Below, piece after piece: positions 43,964 through 52,366 of a stretch of 64,000 bases of DNA. Position 1 is the first letter of the stretch. Each line of letters starts with the position of its first letter. The stretch comes from Bulleidia sp. zg-1006 (lineage in GTDB: Bacteria; Bacillota_I; Bacilli_A; Erysipelotrichales; Erysipelotrichaceae), in assembly GCF_016812035.1 (NCBI RefSeq), contig NZ_CP069178.1:434001-498000 (forward strand). The letters run 5' to 3'. The notes beneath the pieces were generated by a model. It saw only the letters and a list, made by a program, of their open reading frames with translations, did not search any database and was not told the origin of the DNA. A program made the translations under genes and the position numbers.

Positions 43964-45373
43964 ATGAAAATCAAAACTAGGTATTGTTTGTTTAAAAGGG
44001 ATAAGAAAAATCTAATTATCTTTCCCGAAAAACCATTCTGGCTGGTCGATGATGATTCTTTAGAATTGTTTGTAAAGTTTTTTAGTGACGAAATAGAAGA
44101 GAGTGTCTTGTTGAATGGAGCTATTTCCAATTACAATTATTCGCCTGAGGAGTATCAAGAAACTTTAGCTAATCTTGAATCTATTTTTTCTGCGGCAAAA
44201 CTAGATGAAGATAGTAAAGATGATACATCTGAAAAAATTGATTATAATACTTACTTTCCTCTTCCAGTTATCAATGTAACAAGAAGATGAAACTTATCCT
44301 GTAAACATTGCTATGCTGATGCTGGAGAAAAATGGAACAATGAAGAAATGACGACAGACCAAATCAAAAAAGTCATTCATGACATAGTATTTAATTACGC
44401 TAAAACGACTATTGATAAAAGAATACTGCTGTCAGGTGGTGAGCCATTTTTGAGGAAAGATATATATGAAATAATTTCCTATATAAAGAATATAGGTGCG
44501 ACTCCTCTTGTGAATACTAACGCAATACTAATAGAAGAGAATTATATGGATATGTTGCGGGAAACAGGCACTGAGTTATTAGTTTCTTTAGATGGTTCTA
44601 CAAAAGAAACTCACGAATTTATTAGGGGAAAAGATACATTTGATAAGACTATTGAAAAGATTAAACTTTTAAAACAACATGGTGTCATTACTAAACTTTC
44701 TATGACGATGCATTCAAAAAGCATTAAAGATCTTCCTGGATTTTTCGAACTTTCTGAAAAGCTAAATGTAGATGGCATTGCGATAAATATTTTAAATGTA
44801 TTAGAAAGAGCAGATAAATGCGGTATTAAGAGAGCACTTCTTAAAGATGTGAATAGAATAATATATGAATGTAGCAAAAAGAGTGATAAATCGTTTAAAT
44901 ATGCTTCTTTGACCGATTTTGCAAATTTGGGTGCTATTCTATTGATGAATTGGAAATTTGTTTACTGTGGTGTAGGTGCTGCGTCTTTAGTTATAGATTA
45001 CAATGGTGATGTGTATCCTTGCTATAACAACATGCACAAAGATATGCTACTAGGAAATGTATTGAAGGATGATATGATAAACATTTGGAATAATAGCAAG
45101 AAGTTAAAATATCTTAGAAGCTTGAATGTTAATAATTTCTCTGAGAAGTGTAAGAACTGTGCCGTAAAATACTATTGTGGTGGTGGATGCAGAGGGGAAA
45201 CTTACTATGCATATAAAACATACGATGCACCTTGCCCTAATTGCCAAGATAATTATGATGGTATAATCAATCTAATGTTTTTACTTGGCGAGAGAGATAA
45301 CGAACTATTTGAAAACAGGATGCATTATTATGAAAATATGGATATTTTTAAGAGATTTAATAAAACATTCTAA
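43964..45373 (+). CDS. Radical SAM/SPASM peptide maturase with in-frame UGA at first cluster Cys
   Basis: 469 residues if the UGA at 44288 is read through; otherwise fragments 43964-44290 (108 aa) and 44348-45373 (341 aa). Residues 1-108 look like a PqqD-like peptide-recognition domain (KPFWLVDDDSLELFVKFF) leading to PLPVINVTRR; then UGA, NLSCKHCYADAGE. UGA sits exactly where C of CxxxCxxC belongs. The radical SAM barrel follows (LSGGEPFLRKDIYEIISYI, NTNAILIEENYMDML, LLVSLDGSTKETHE, FIRGKDTFDKTI), then a full SPASM domain: YPCYNN, CKNCAVKYYCGGGCRG, CPNC. SD AAGGAGG, start ATG 43964. Restarting at ATG 44348 would lack the cluster motif and be inactive. So it is either recoded or a fresh pseudogene. 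Confidence 0.8.
44288..44290 (+). other. In-frame UGA replacing first Cys of CxxxCxxC
   Basis: Codons read AGA AGA TGA AAC TTA TCC TGT AAA CAT TGC TAT. TGA differs from TGT/TGC by the third base only. It is the only in-frame stop between 43964 and 45371. Spacing TGA-x3-Cys-x2-Cys is the canonical radical SAM spacing. Confidence 0.9.
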
Positions 45374-45382
45374 GCAATCATT

Positions 45383-45405
45383 AAAAAGATTTTTTGAATC
45401 TTTTT
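45383..45405 (+). terminator. Terminator after radical SAM gene
   Basis: 9-bp stem AAAAAGATT/AATCTTTTT (45383-45391, 45397-45405) ending in its own T run, ten bases after the stop codon. Confidence 0.7.
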
Positions 45406-45413
45406 ATATTCCT

Positions 45414-45556
45414 TTAAAATATTCTACATTTTTTCTTAATATCATCTAAAGTTCCGAGTTTTCAACGACTTTATTGCTTCTTATACCATCAACATAAATA
45501 GATTCGACAATGTAAAAAGAAATAGCATTTTTGGATTTAGAAATTTGTAGTCTCAT
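45414..45556 (-). pseudogene. IS1634/IS4-type transposase N-terminal remnant, frameshifted
   Basis: Minus strand from ATG 45556 (SD GGAGG): MRLQISKSKNAISFYIVESI and YVDGIRSNKVVEN, then SEL and stop. A one-base shift restores LGTLDDIKKKCRIF, the usual continuation of IS1634-type transposase N-termini (K-S-K-N-S-x-S-Y-Y-x-x-x-S-x-Y ... K-V-V-E-K-L-G-T). Only about 48 codons remain. Confidence 0.6.
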
Positions 45557-45770
45557 ATGCACCTCCGAGGCATATAAATTATAGTACATTGTGCAATAAA
45601 TATTTTAAAAATTTGACAAAAAAAGATAGATATTTACAAAGCCTACAGAGGATTTTTTACTATTTAACTGCCAAACTTCCGGGCAGTTCACACATCCAGC
45701 TCTTATTAAGAGAAGAAACAAGATATTAGAGAAATTAAAGGGGTTTTTAGTTGATAAAATAAAATAAGTA

Positions 45771-45790
45771 TGGTTAACTTTAGTTAACCA
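45771..45790. promoter_or_regulatory. Perfect operator-like dyad upstream of XRE gene
   Basis: TGGTTAAC-TTTA-GTTAACCA: perfect 8-bp arms, 20 bases before the XRE start, near a -35-like TTGATA. A good autoregulatory operator candidate. Confidence 0.6.
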
Positions 45791-45809
45791 AAAAGGATAG
45801 GAGTAGTCT

Positions 45810-46061
45810 TTGGAGAATAGAATTGAAATTTATAGAAAACTGCTCGGATTATCCCAACATAGACTAGGAAAGAAGGTTGGAATATCAAGAGTAAGTGTGA
45901 ATAAAATAGAAACAGGAAAAACAATACCGAGTTTAAAAATAGCAAATGATATAGCGAATGTCTTGAATGTATGTGTATATCAGGTGTTTGATTTGGATGG
46001 TACAGGTCGTTATGCTCATACGAATTGTAGTTGTGAGAATAATCAGAGCGTGAGTTGTTAA
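45810..46061 (+). CDS. XRE-family regulator (Cro/CI-like)
   Basis: 83 aa. Compact HTH_3: ENRIEIYRKLLGLSQHRLGKKVGISRVSVNKIETGKTIPSLKI, followed by a short Cys-containing tail (CSCENNQSVSC). The start codon is TTG with SD AGGATAGGAG; no ATG is available. A perfect dyad lies directly upstream. Position ahead of the small membrane protein and circular bacteriocin genes makes it a likely regulator of that cluster. Confidence 0.75.
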   Translation: MENRIEIYRKLLGLSQHRLGKKVGISRVSVNKIETGKTIPSLKIANDIANVLNVCVYQVFDLDGTGRYAHTNCSCENNQSVSC

Positions 46062-46177
46062 TTATATGGAAGGCAGGTGGTTTTTGTGAATAATTATAAA
46101 AATCCTCAAAGGTACAAAAATGGAGATTAGCTTTTTGATGTGTTCAGCTAGTGTTAGAAAATTAAGGGGTGTTTTGT

Positions 46178-46375
46178 ATGAACAACAAAAATGATACAGA
46201 TAAAATTAAGAGGTTTCAACCTAAAATGGGAGAAGTGATTTGTTATGCGATTGTAATTTTGATTTCAATAATTTTTAGGTTACTAAACTTATCTGCGTGG
46301 TATATCTTGGTTTTATTACCAATGATTTTTGGAGTTCGTTTATATTACACTCATTTTCATAAAAACAAAGAATAG
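46178..46375 (+). CDS. Small basic two-helix membrane peptide
   Basis: 65 aa with two membrane helices (VICYAIVILISIIFRLL and WYILVLLPMIFGVRLYY), a basic N-terminus and tail (HFHKNKE). SD AAGGGGTG before ATG 46178; an in-frame GTG nine bases upstream is rejected. It sits eleven bases before the circular bacteriocin precursor. Size, charge and position fit an immunity or accessory membrane peptide of the bacteriocin cluster, but no family is recognised. Confidence 0.6.
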   Translation: MNNKNDTDKIKRFQPKMGEVICYAIVILISIIFRLLNLSAWYILVLLPMIFGVRLYYTHFHKNKE

Positions 46376-46386
46376 GAGGTATAGGT

Positions 46387-46596
46387 ATGTTTAAGATAGC
46401 AGGAACTTTGGGAGTTACTACTACAGTAGCAACGACAATCGTTAGCATAATATTAGGGGCTTCAACAGTAGTCACTATCATTTTGGCAATCACTACTTTG
46501 CTGTCTGGAGGAGTGGATGCTATTTTGACAGTGGGATGGTCTACTTTAGTAGCTACAGTTAAGAAAATTGCTGCAGAAAAAGGTGCCGCTGCATGA
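46387..46596 (+). CDS. Circularin-A/uberolysin-type circular bacteriocin precursor, C-terminus clipped
   Basis: 69 aa. As I recall it, circularin A has a 3-aa leader MFL then VAGALGVQTAAATTIV; here MFK then IAGTLGVTTTVATTIV, with SGG at the helix 3 turn and TVGWSTLVATVKKIA near the end (circularin TIGWATFKATVQKLA). The family ends with an aromatic residue (Tyr/Trp) joined to residue 1. This peptide ends KGAAA, about three residues short and without the aromatic, and an IS3-type end (TGTACCGACCCCCAAAAG) starts right after the stop codon. SD AGGAGG. No DUF95/ABC maturation genes follow. Probably a non-functional orphan, or cleaved and circularised at Ala. Confidence 0.82.
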   Translation: MFKIAGTLGVTTTVATTIVSIILGASTVVTIILAITTLLSGGVDAILTVGWSTLVATVKKIAAEKGAAA

Positions 46597-46703
46597 TGTA
46601 CCGACCCCCAAAAGTTAGACCAAAATGATATGTGTCCAGGATTCCGGGTACATATCAATGCCTACCACGATTTCTTTATCTTTTAACTGTCAAACTCCCA
46701 GTT

Positions 46704-46731
46704 TACTACGGTAGACTTTTTTATTTGGAAA
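46704..46731. repeat. 28-bp direct repeat, right copy
   Basis: Identical to 38123-38150; followed at 46745-46774 by a near copy of the sequence that follows the left repeat directly. Confidence 0.85.
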
Positions 46732-46745
46732 TGAAAGTGCTTACT
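46732..46745 (+). promoter_or_regulatory. cre-like site upstream of glycogen operon
   Basis: TGAAAGTGCTTACT, two positions off the CcpA consensus, 124 bases before glgB and far enough upstream for activation or repression. Same core (TGAAAGTGCTT) as at 28572. Confidence 0.4.
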
Positions 46746-46868
46746 TTTTTACTTGGAAAAAGCTTATGAATATACCAAGAAAACGGTTTTTAGACCTAAA
46801 AATTTGGTATGATGAATGTGTAAATTGGTTTCGCTTTATACAAAAGAATGAATTTGGGGTGATCATCT

Positions 46869-48779
46869 ATGGGTAAGTATTTGACTCAATCAGAACAATA
46901 TTTATTTAAAGAAGGAACTTGGCAAGAAGCCTATCTGCGTTTTGGAGCCCAACCGGCAATAAAGAATGATAAACAAGGCTATGTTTTTTCGGTGTGGGCA
47001 CCCCACGCCAAAGCTGTATATGTGACTGGGGATTTCTGTGATTGGCAAGCTTTTCATTATCCAATGAAATGCGACGCAAGTCAGGGAATCTTTTCTTTAT
47101 TTATAGCCGATGTGAAAGAAGGGCAATGCTATAAATATGTGATTGAAAGTGAGGGTGGTGAATTATTCTATAAGGCTGATCCTTATGCGAATTATGCTCA
47201 ACAACCACCAGAAACCGCTTCTCGTTTGTTTGATTTATCTAAGTATCATTGGAAAGATAAAAAATGGTTGACGAAACGCCATAAGACCAATCACATGGAA
47301 CAGGCTTTAAATATCTATGAAGTACAACTTGGTTCTTGGAAGCGAAATGAAGATGGCTCGTATTATAGCTATGAACAATTAAAGAAGACTTTAATTCCCT
47401 ATGTTAAAGAAATGGGTTATACCCATTTGGAATTAATGCCTGTGATGGAATATCCATACGATGGTTCTTGGGGTTATCAGATTACAGGTTATTATGCACC
47501 AACAAGTCGTTTTGGTAATCCATGCGATTTTATGGGTTTCATTGATGCTTGCCATCAGGCAGGTATTGGTGTGATTTTGGATTGGGTGCCCGGTCACTTC
47601 TGTCAAGATAGCCATGGTTTAGCAATGTTCGATGGTACAAAACTCTACGAAAAAGAAAAACACGCGCAATGGGGAACGCTAAAATTCGATTTTTCAAAAG
47701 GGGAAGTGAGAAGTTTCTTATTATCCAATGCGATGTTCTGGTTAAAGGAGTTTCATGTGGATGGATTGCGAGTAGATGGTGTTACAAGCATGCTTTATTT
47801 GAATTTTGGTATTGATAATCCGAAGTTAAAGAAATTTAATGAAAAAGGAACGGAAGAAGATTTTGAATCCATTCAATTTATTCAAAACTTAAACGCAGTC
47901 ATTGGTAAAAAAATGCCGGATATCATGATGATAGCTGAAGAAAGTACAGCTTGGCCTTTGGTGACCTATCCGCCAAAAGACAACGGTCTTGGTTTCCATT
48001 ATAAATGGGATATGGGGTGGATGCACGATACTTTGCACTATATGCAAACAGACTTTCCATATCGTCCCGGAAATCATCATTTACTAACTTTTTCCATGAT
48101 GTACAACTTCAATGAGAACTTTGTCTTGGCCTTAAGCCATGATGAAGTGGTACATGGTAAATGTTCCTTGATTGGTCGCATGCCGGGGGATTGGTGGCGT
48201 CAATTTGCGGGGATGCGTGCTTTAGCCTTCTATCAAATAACACATCCTGGTGCCAAGCATAATTTCATGGGGAATGAATTTGCGCAATTTATTGAATGGC
48301 GGGAATACGAAGGACTGGAGTGGTTTCTATTGGAATACGATACACATCGACACTTACAAGATTTCAATCGTGATTTAAATCATTTCTTCTTATCGTCAAA
48401 AGCTCTTTGGCAAAAGAATTATTCTTGGGAAGGCTTTGCGTGGTTGGATGCCGATAATAAAGATCAATCAACGATTCTCTATCGTCGCAAAGGCAAGCAG
48501 AATAAGGATGAACAAATTATCCTCATCAATTTTGTGCCGGAAGTTTATGATGAATTTCGCATTGGTGTTCCAAAGAAAGCTTGGTATAAAGAAGTCTTTA
48601 ATACCGACGCAAAGGAATATGGGGGTAGTGGTCGTATCAATGAAGGCTATTATAAGGCAGAAAAGCTTGCCATGCATGGTCAACCTTATTCCATTTGTGT
48701 GAAGACACCACCAATTGGTGGTATGGTCTTTGAAAGAGTAGGACCAAAAGAAGTGAAAGAAAAAATTGCAAAGAAGTAA
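46869..48779 (+). CDS. glgB: 1,4-alpha-glucan branching enzyme
   Basis: 636 aa GH13 subfamily 9 enzyme that makes alpha-1,6 branches in glycogen. N-terminal CBM48 (about 25-110; FSVWAPHAKAVYVTGDFCDW), then the catalytic barrel with DGSWGYQITGYYAPTSRFG, the nucleophile Asp in VDGLRVDGVTSMLY, acid/base Glu in MMIAEESTAWP and ALSHDEVVHGK. C-terminal all-beta domain. First gene of glgB-P-C-D-A plus the GH13-GH77 fusion. Confidence 0.96.
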   Translation: MGKYLTQSEQYLFKEGTWQEAYLRFGAQPAIKNDKQGYVFSVWAPHAKAVYVTGDFCDWQAFHYPMKCDASQGIFSLFIADVKEGQCYKYVIESEGGELFYKADPYANYAQQPPETASRLFDLSKYHWKDKKWLTKRHKTNHMEQALNIYEVQLGSWKRNEDGSYYSYEQLKKTLIPYVKEMGYTHLELMPVMEYPYDGSWGYQITGYYAPTSRFGNPCDFMGFIDACHQAGIGVILDWVPGHFCQDSHGLAMFDGTKLYEKEKHAQWGTLKFDFSKGEVRSFLLSNAMFWLKEFHVDGLRVDGVTSMLYLNFGIDNPKLKKFNEKGTEEDFESIQFIQNLNAVIGKKMPDIMMIAEESTAWPLVTYPPKDNGLGFHYKWDMGWMHDTLHYMQTDFPYRPGNHHLLTFSMMYNFNENFVLALSHDEVVHGKCSLIGRMPGDWWRQFAGMRALAFYQITHPGAKHNFMGNEFAQFIEWREYEGLEWFLLEYDTHRHLQDFNRDLNHFFLSSKALWQKNYSWEGFAWLDADNKDQSTILYRRKGKQNKDEQIILINFVPEVYDEFRIGVPKKAWYKEVFNTDAKEYGGSGRINEGYYKAEKLAMHGQPYSICVKTPPIGGMVFERVGPKEVKEKIAKK

Positions 48780-48799
48780 ATAAGTTAAAAAGGGGATTT

Positions 48800-51196
48800 A
48801 TGTTTAGAACAAAAAAAGAATTTAAGAAAGAATTTGAGAATGCGTGCTTGGTGATTATTGGTAAGGATTTTGAAGATTGTTCCACCGAGGAAAGATACTT
48901 TGCGCTAGCAAAGTTAGTTTCTAGCCAAGTCAGTGAAATGCATACACAAAAGATTAGTCATAAGAAAATCTATTATTTTTCCATGGAGTTTCTAATTGGT
49001 AAACTTTTAGAAAATTATTTAATGAACTTAGGTTTAACCAAGGTTGTTTCTGAAGGCTTAGCGGATATGGGAGAATCCCTAGAGGAGTATTTTGAGATTG
49101 AAAAGGATCCGGGATTAGGAAATGGTGGTTTAGGAAGATTGGCTGCTTGTTTCATGGATTCTTTAGCCGCCTTAGGTTATGAAGCAGAAGGCGTTGGTAT
49201 CCGATATCGCTTTGGTCTTTTCAAGCAGAGAATTGAAAATGGTCAACAGGTCGAAGACCCGGATAACTGGTTAGAGAAAGACTATCCTTGGGAAGTCAAA
49301 CACCTAGAGGCGGCGGTTCCGGTGAAGTTTGGTGGTCGAGTTGAAAAGAACTATGACGGTAGTGAAATGCATTATCAATGGCTACCAGAAGAAACCATCT
49401 TAGCAGTTCCTTATGATATTCCGATTGTTGGTTATGATGGTAAACAAGTGAATACATTGCGCATGTGGTCAGCTAAACCAATGGAAGAAGGCTTTGATAT
49501 GGATGCTTTCAACCGTGGTGATTATGCGAAAGCGAATAAGCATCGTGCGGATGTACAAGCTATTACCGATATTCTTTATCCAAATGACCATTCTTTATCA
49601 GGTCGGGTTTTACGCTTAAAACAGGAATATATGTTTACAGCGGCAGGTATTCAGGATATTGTGAATAGCTTTAAGAAACAATATGGCAATCATTGGGAAC
49701 TCTTTAGCCAAAAAGTAGCGATTCATACCAACGATACCCATCCAGCTGTTAGTGCACCGGAATTAATGCGTGTTTTAATGGATCAAGAAGACTTAGGTTG
49801 GGATTTGTCTTGGAAGATTGCTACAGAAAGTATTTCTTATACTAATCATACTATCTTACCAGAAGCGTTAGAGAAGTGGCCAATTGATATGTTTAGAAAT
49901 CTATTGCCACGCTTGTATGATATCATCGAAGAAATCGATCGACGCTATCGCGATAGTCTTGATAAGAATGTGCCTGGTTGGCAAGAACAGCTTAAGAACA
50001 CCGCTATCTTATGGGATGGTCAAGTGCATATGGCTAATCTTTCAGTGATTGTTTCTCATCATGTGAATGGGGTAGCGGACTTGCATACAGAAATTTTAAA
50101 GAAGATTGTCCTTAAAGATTTCTATAGCTTAACACCGGAGAAGTTTAACAATAAAACCAATGGTATCAGTCACCGTCGTTTCTTTGTCCAAGCTAACCCC
50201 AGTTACCAAAAGTTGTTATCCGAAACGATTGGAAATACTTGGATTCATCATCCAGAAGAATTAGAAAAATTAAAGGATTATGAAGAAAAAGCTTCTTTCT
50301 TAGAAAAGGTAGAAGCTAGTAAAAAAGAAAATAAGCTTCGTTTAGCGAAATACATCAAGAAAACAACCGGTATTGATGTTCATCCAAATTCTATCTTTGA
50401 TGTTCAAGTGAAACGGTTCCATGCTTATAAGCGTCAATTATTGAATGTGTTAAAGATTATGGATTTGTATAATCGTTTATTGGCAGATCCTAATTTCCAT
50501 ATTCATCCTGTCACATTTATCTTTGCAGGAAAAGCGGCTCAAGGTTATGCCTTTGCGAAGGATGTGATTCGTTTGATTTGTTCAATAGCGGATGTCATCA
50601 ATCGTGATAATCGTGTCAATCGTATGATGAAGCTTGTCTTCATTCCAAATTTCTCGGTTTCTAATGCACAATTGATTTATCCAGCCGCTGAAATTTCCGA
50701 ACAAATCTCAACTGCCGGTATGGAAGCTTCGGGAACTGGGAATATGAAATTCATGATGAATGGGGCAATCACATTAGGGACTTTGGATGGTGCCAATGTG
50801 GAAATTTCCCAATTGGTTGGTCCGGATAATATCAAGATTTTCGGCTTAAAAGCAGATGAAATTGAGACGATGAAGAGTCAAGGCGGCTATTTAGCTTGGA
50901 CGTTATACCATGAAAATAATCGCATTAAGAAGGTATTAGATCAATTAATTGATGGTACGTATAGTCATTTATCGGGTGGCTTTGATTTAATCTACGATAG
51001 CTTACTAAGGGATAACGATAGCTTCTTTGTATTAAAAGATTTTGAAAGTTATGTGAATGCGTTTGAAGAGTTAATTCGGGTGTATGACGATAAGAAGACT
51101 TGGTGGAAGATGTCCATTCATAACACCGCTTACTCAGGGTATTTCTCAAGTGACCGTACTATTGAGGAATACGTTAAGGAAATCTGGGAACTTTAA
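48800..51196 (+). CDS. glgP: Glycogen/maltodextrin phosphorylase
   Basis: 798 aa GT35 enzyme releasing glucose-1-phosphate from alpha-1,4-glucan ends. N-terminal YFSMEFLIGKLLENYL, DPGLGNGGLGRLAACFMDS, ... KRFHAYKRQLLN, and the PLP region SGTGNMKFMMNGAITLGTLDGANVEI with the PLP Lys in GNMKF. Normal length. SD AAAAGGGGA. Placing phosphorolysis in the same operon as synthesis suggests coordinated glycogen turnover. Confidence 0.96.
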   Translation: MFRTKKEFKKEFENACLVIIGKDFEDCSTEERYFALAKLVSSQVSEMHTQKISHKKIYYFSMEFLIGKLLENYLMNLGLTKVVSEGLADMGESLEEYFEIEKDPGLGNGGLGRLAACFMDSLAALGYEAEGVGIRYRFGLFKQRIENGQQVEDPDNWLEKDYPWEVKHLEAAVPVKFGGRVEKNYDGSEMHYQWLPEETILAVPYDIPIVGYDGKQVNTLRMWSAKPMEEGFDMDAFNRGDYAKANKHRADVQAITDILYPNDHSLSGRVLRLKQEYMFTAAGIQDIVNSFKKQYGNHWELFSQKVAIHTNDTHPAVSAPELMRVLMDQEDLGWDLSWKIATESISYTNHTILPEALEKWPIDMFRNLLPRLYDIIEEIDRRYRDSLDKNVPGWQEQLKNTAILWDGQVHMANLSVIVSHHVNGVADLHTEILKKIVLKDFYSLTPEKFNNKTNGISHRRFFVQANPSYQKLLSETIGNTWIHHPEELEKLKDYEEKASFLEKVEASKKENKLRLAKYIKKTTGIDVHPNSIFDVQVKRFHAYKRQLLNVLKIMDLYNRLLADPNFHIHPVTFIFAGKAAQGYAFAKDVIRLICSIADVINRDNRVNRMMKLVFIPNFSVSNAQLIYPAAEISEQISTAGMEASGTGNMKFMMNGAITLGTLDGANVEISQLVGPDNIKIFGLKADEIETMKSQGGYLAWTLYHENNRIKKVLDQLIDGTYSHLSGGFDLIYDSLLRDNDSFFVLKDFESYVNAFEELIRVYDDKKTWWKMSIHNTAYSGYFSSDRTIEEYVKEIWEL

Positions 51197-51221
51197 TCAA
51201 TAAAATAATTAGGAGGGGACT

Positions 51222-52355
51222 ATGAAAAGAGGAAAAGATTGTATTGCGATGCTGCTGGCGGGAGGTCAAGGTAGTCGTTTAGAAGCTTTAACAAAAGCAA
51301 CCGCAAAACCGGCTGTATCTTTTGGAGGAAAGTTTAGAATTATTGATTTTTCTTTATCCAATTGTGCGAATTCCAATATTAATACGGTTGGTGTTTTGAC
51401 TCAGTATCGTCCTTATGTATTAAATAGCTATATTGGTAGTGGAAGTGCTTGGGGCTTAGATTCAAAAGATGGCGGTGTTTCGATTTTACCTCCTTATGCG
51501 ACAGAAAGTGGCGGTTCTTGGTACGAAGGAACAGCCGATGCGATTTATCAAAACTTGGAATATATTCGCTTATATCATCCAAAGTATGTTGTGATTTTAT
51601 CGGGTGATCATTTATATCGTATGGATTACCAAAAGATGCTGGATTTTCACATTCATAGTGAAGCGGATTTAACCATTGCGGTGAAGTCTGTCCCACTGGA
51701 AGAAGCTTCTCGTTTTGGAATTATGTCCACAAATAAGAGTGGTCGTATTACTAAGTTTATGGAAAAACCAGAACATCCTGAATCAAATTTAGCTTCCATG
51801 GGAATTTATATTTTTAATGCCGATTGCCTAGAAAAAGCTTTAATTGAAGATCATGAAAAAGAAGATTCTGAACATGATTTTGGTAAGAATATCATTCCAA
51901 CCTTACTTAAGAATAAAGGACGCTTGTTTGCGTATGAATTCTCCGGTTTCTGGAAAGATGTCGGTACTATCCCCAGCTATTACCATACAAGCATGAATCT
52001 TTTAAGTAAGCATCCGGAGCTAGACTTATACGATCGATCTTTTCCAATTTACAGTAATGAGGAAGTCAATCCTGCTCATTATATTTCTAAGGATGCGGAT
52101 ATGCACAATTGTATTATTGGTAATGGAACAGAAATCTTCGGTAAGGTGCATCATTGTATTTTAAGTAGCGATTGTTACATTGGGCAAGGAGCTGAGGTAA
52201 CGGATTCAATTCTTTTACCGGGTGCTCGTGTTGAGGAAAACGCTATTGTAACCCGTAGTATTATGGGAGAAAATTCAGTTGTGAAAAAAGGGGCTAGCCT
52301 TGGGGCTGAGAAAGGTCGCATCACGGTTATAGGTGATGCTCAAGTTATTGAATAG
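51222..52355 (+). CDS. glgC: Glucose-1-phosphate adenylyltransferase, catalytic subunit
   Basis: 377 aa. Makes ADP-glucose from ATP and glucose-1-phosphate. Nucleotide-binding [30 protein letters not shown] is intact; [28 protein letters not shown] with the catalytic Asp, and FMEKPEHP follow. C-terminal left-handed beta helix (hexapeptides). Works with GlgD. Confidence 0.96.
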   Translation: MKRGKDCIAMLLAGGQGSRLEALTKATAKPAVSFGGKFRIIDFSLSNCANSNINTVGVLTQYRPYVLNSYIGSGSAWGLDSKDGGVSILPPYATESGGSWYEGTADAIYQNLEYIRLYHPKYVVILSGDHLYRMDYQKMLDFHIHSEADLTIAVKSVPLEEASRFGIMSTNKSGRITKFMEKPEHPESNLASMGIYIFNADCLEKALIEDHEKEDSEHDFGKNIIPTLLKNKGRLFAYEFSGFWKDVGTIPSYYHTSMNLLSKHPELDLYDRSFPIYSNEEVNPAHYISKDADMHNCIIGNGTEIFGKVHHCILSSDCYIGQGAEVTDSILLPGARVEENAIVTRSIMGENSVVKKGASLGAEKGRITVIGDAQVIE

Positions 52356-52366
52356 GAGGAAAAGGA

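Larger units (their letters stand above)
46597..46868. other. Right boundary of island: IS3-like end, repeats, glgB leader
   Basis: IS3-type end from 46597 (TGTACCGACCCCCAAAAG); an 11-bp hairpin with two G-U pairs (46626-46657); the right 39-bp repeat (46658-46696); the right 28-bp repeat (46704-46731); a cre-like TGAAAGTGCTTACT (46732-46745); then the glgB leader. No coding sequence seen. Confidence 0.6.

Noticed and set aside
44288-44340. SECIS element directly after the UGA
   Set aside because: By eye only weak pairings are seen (for example CAT/ATG around 44306-44321); not called without a folding run.
45690-45768. Short open stretch (RRNKILEKLKG..., stop) before the XRE gene
   Set aside because: No start codon or family signal; may be the tail of a lost gene but cannot be supported.
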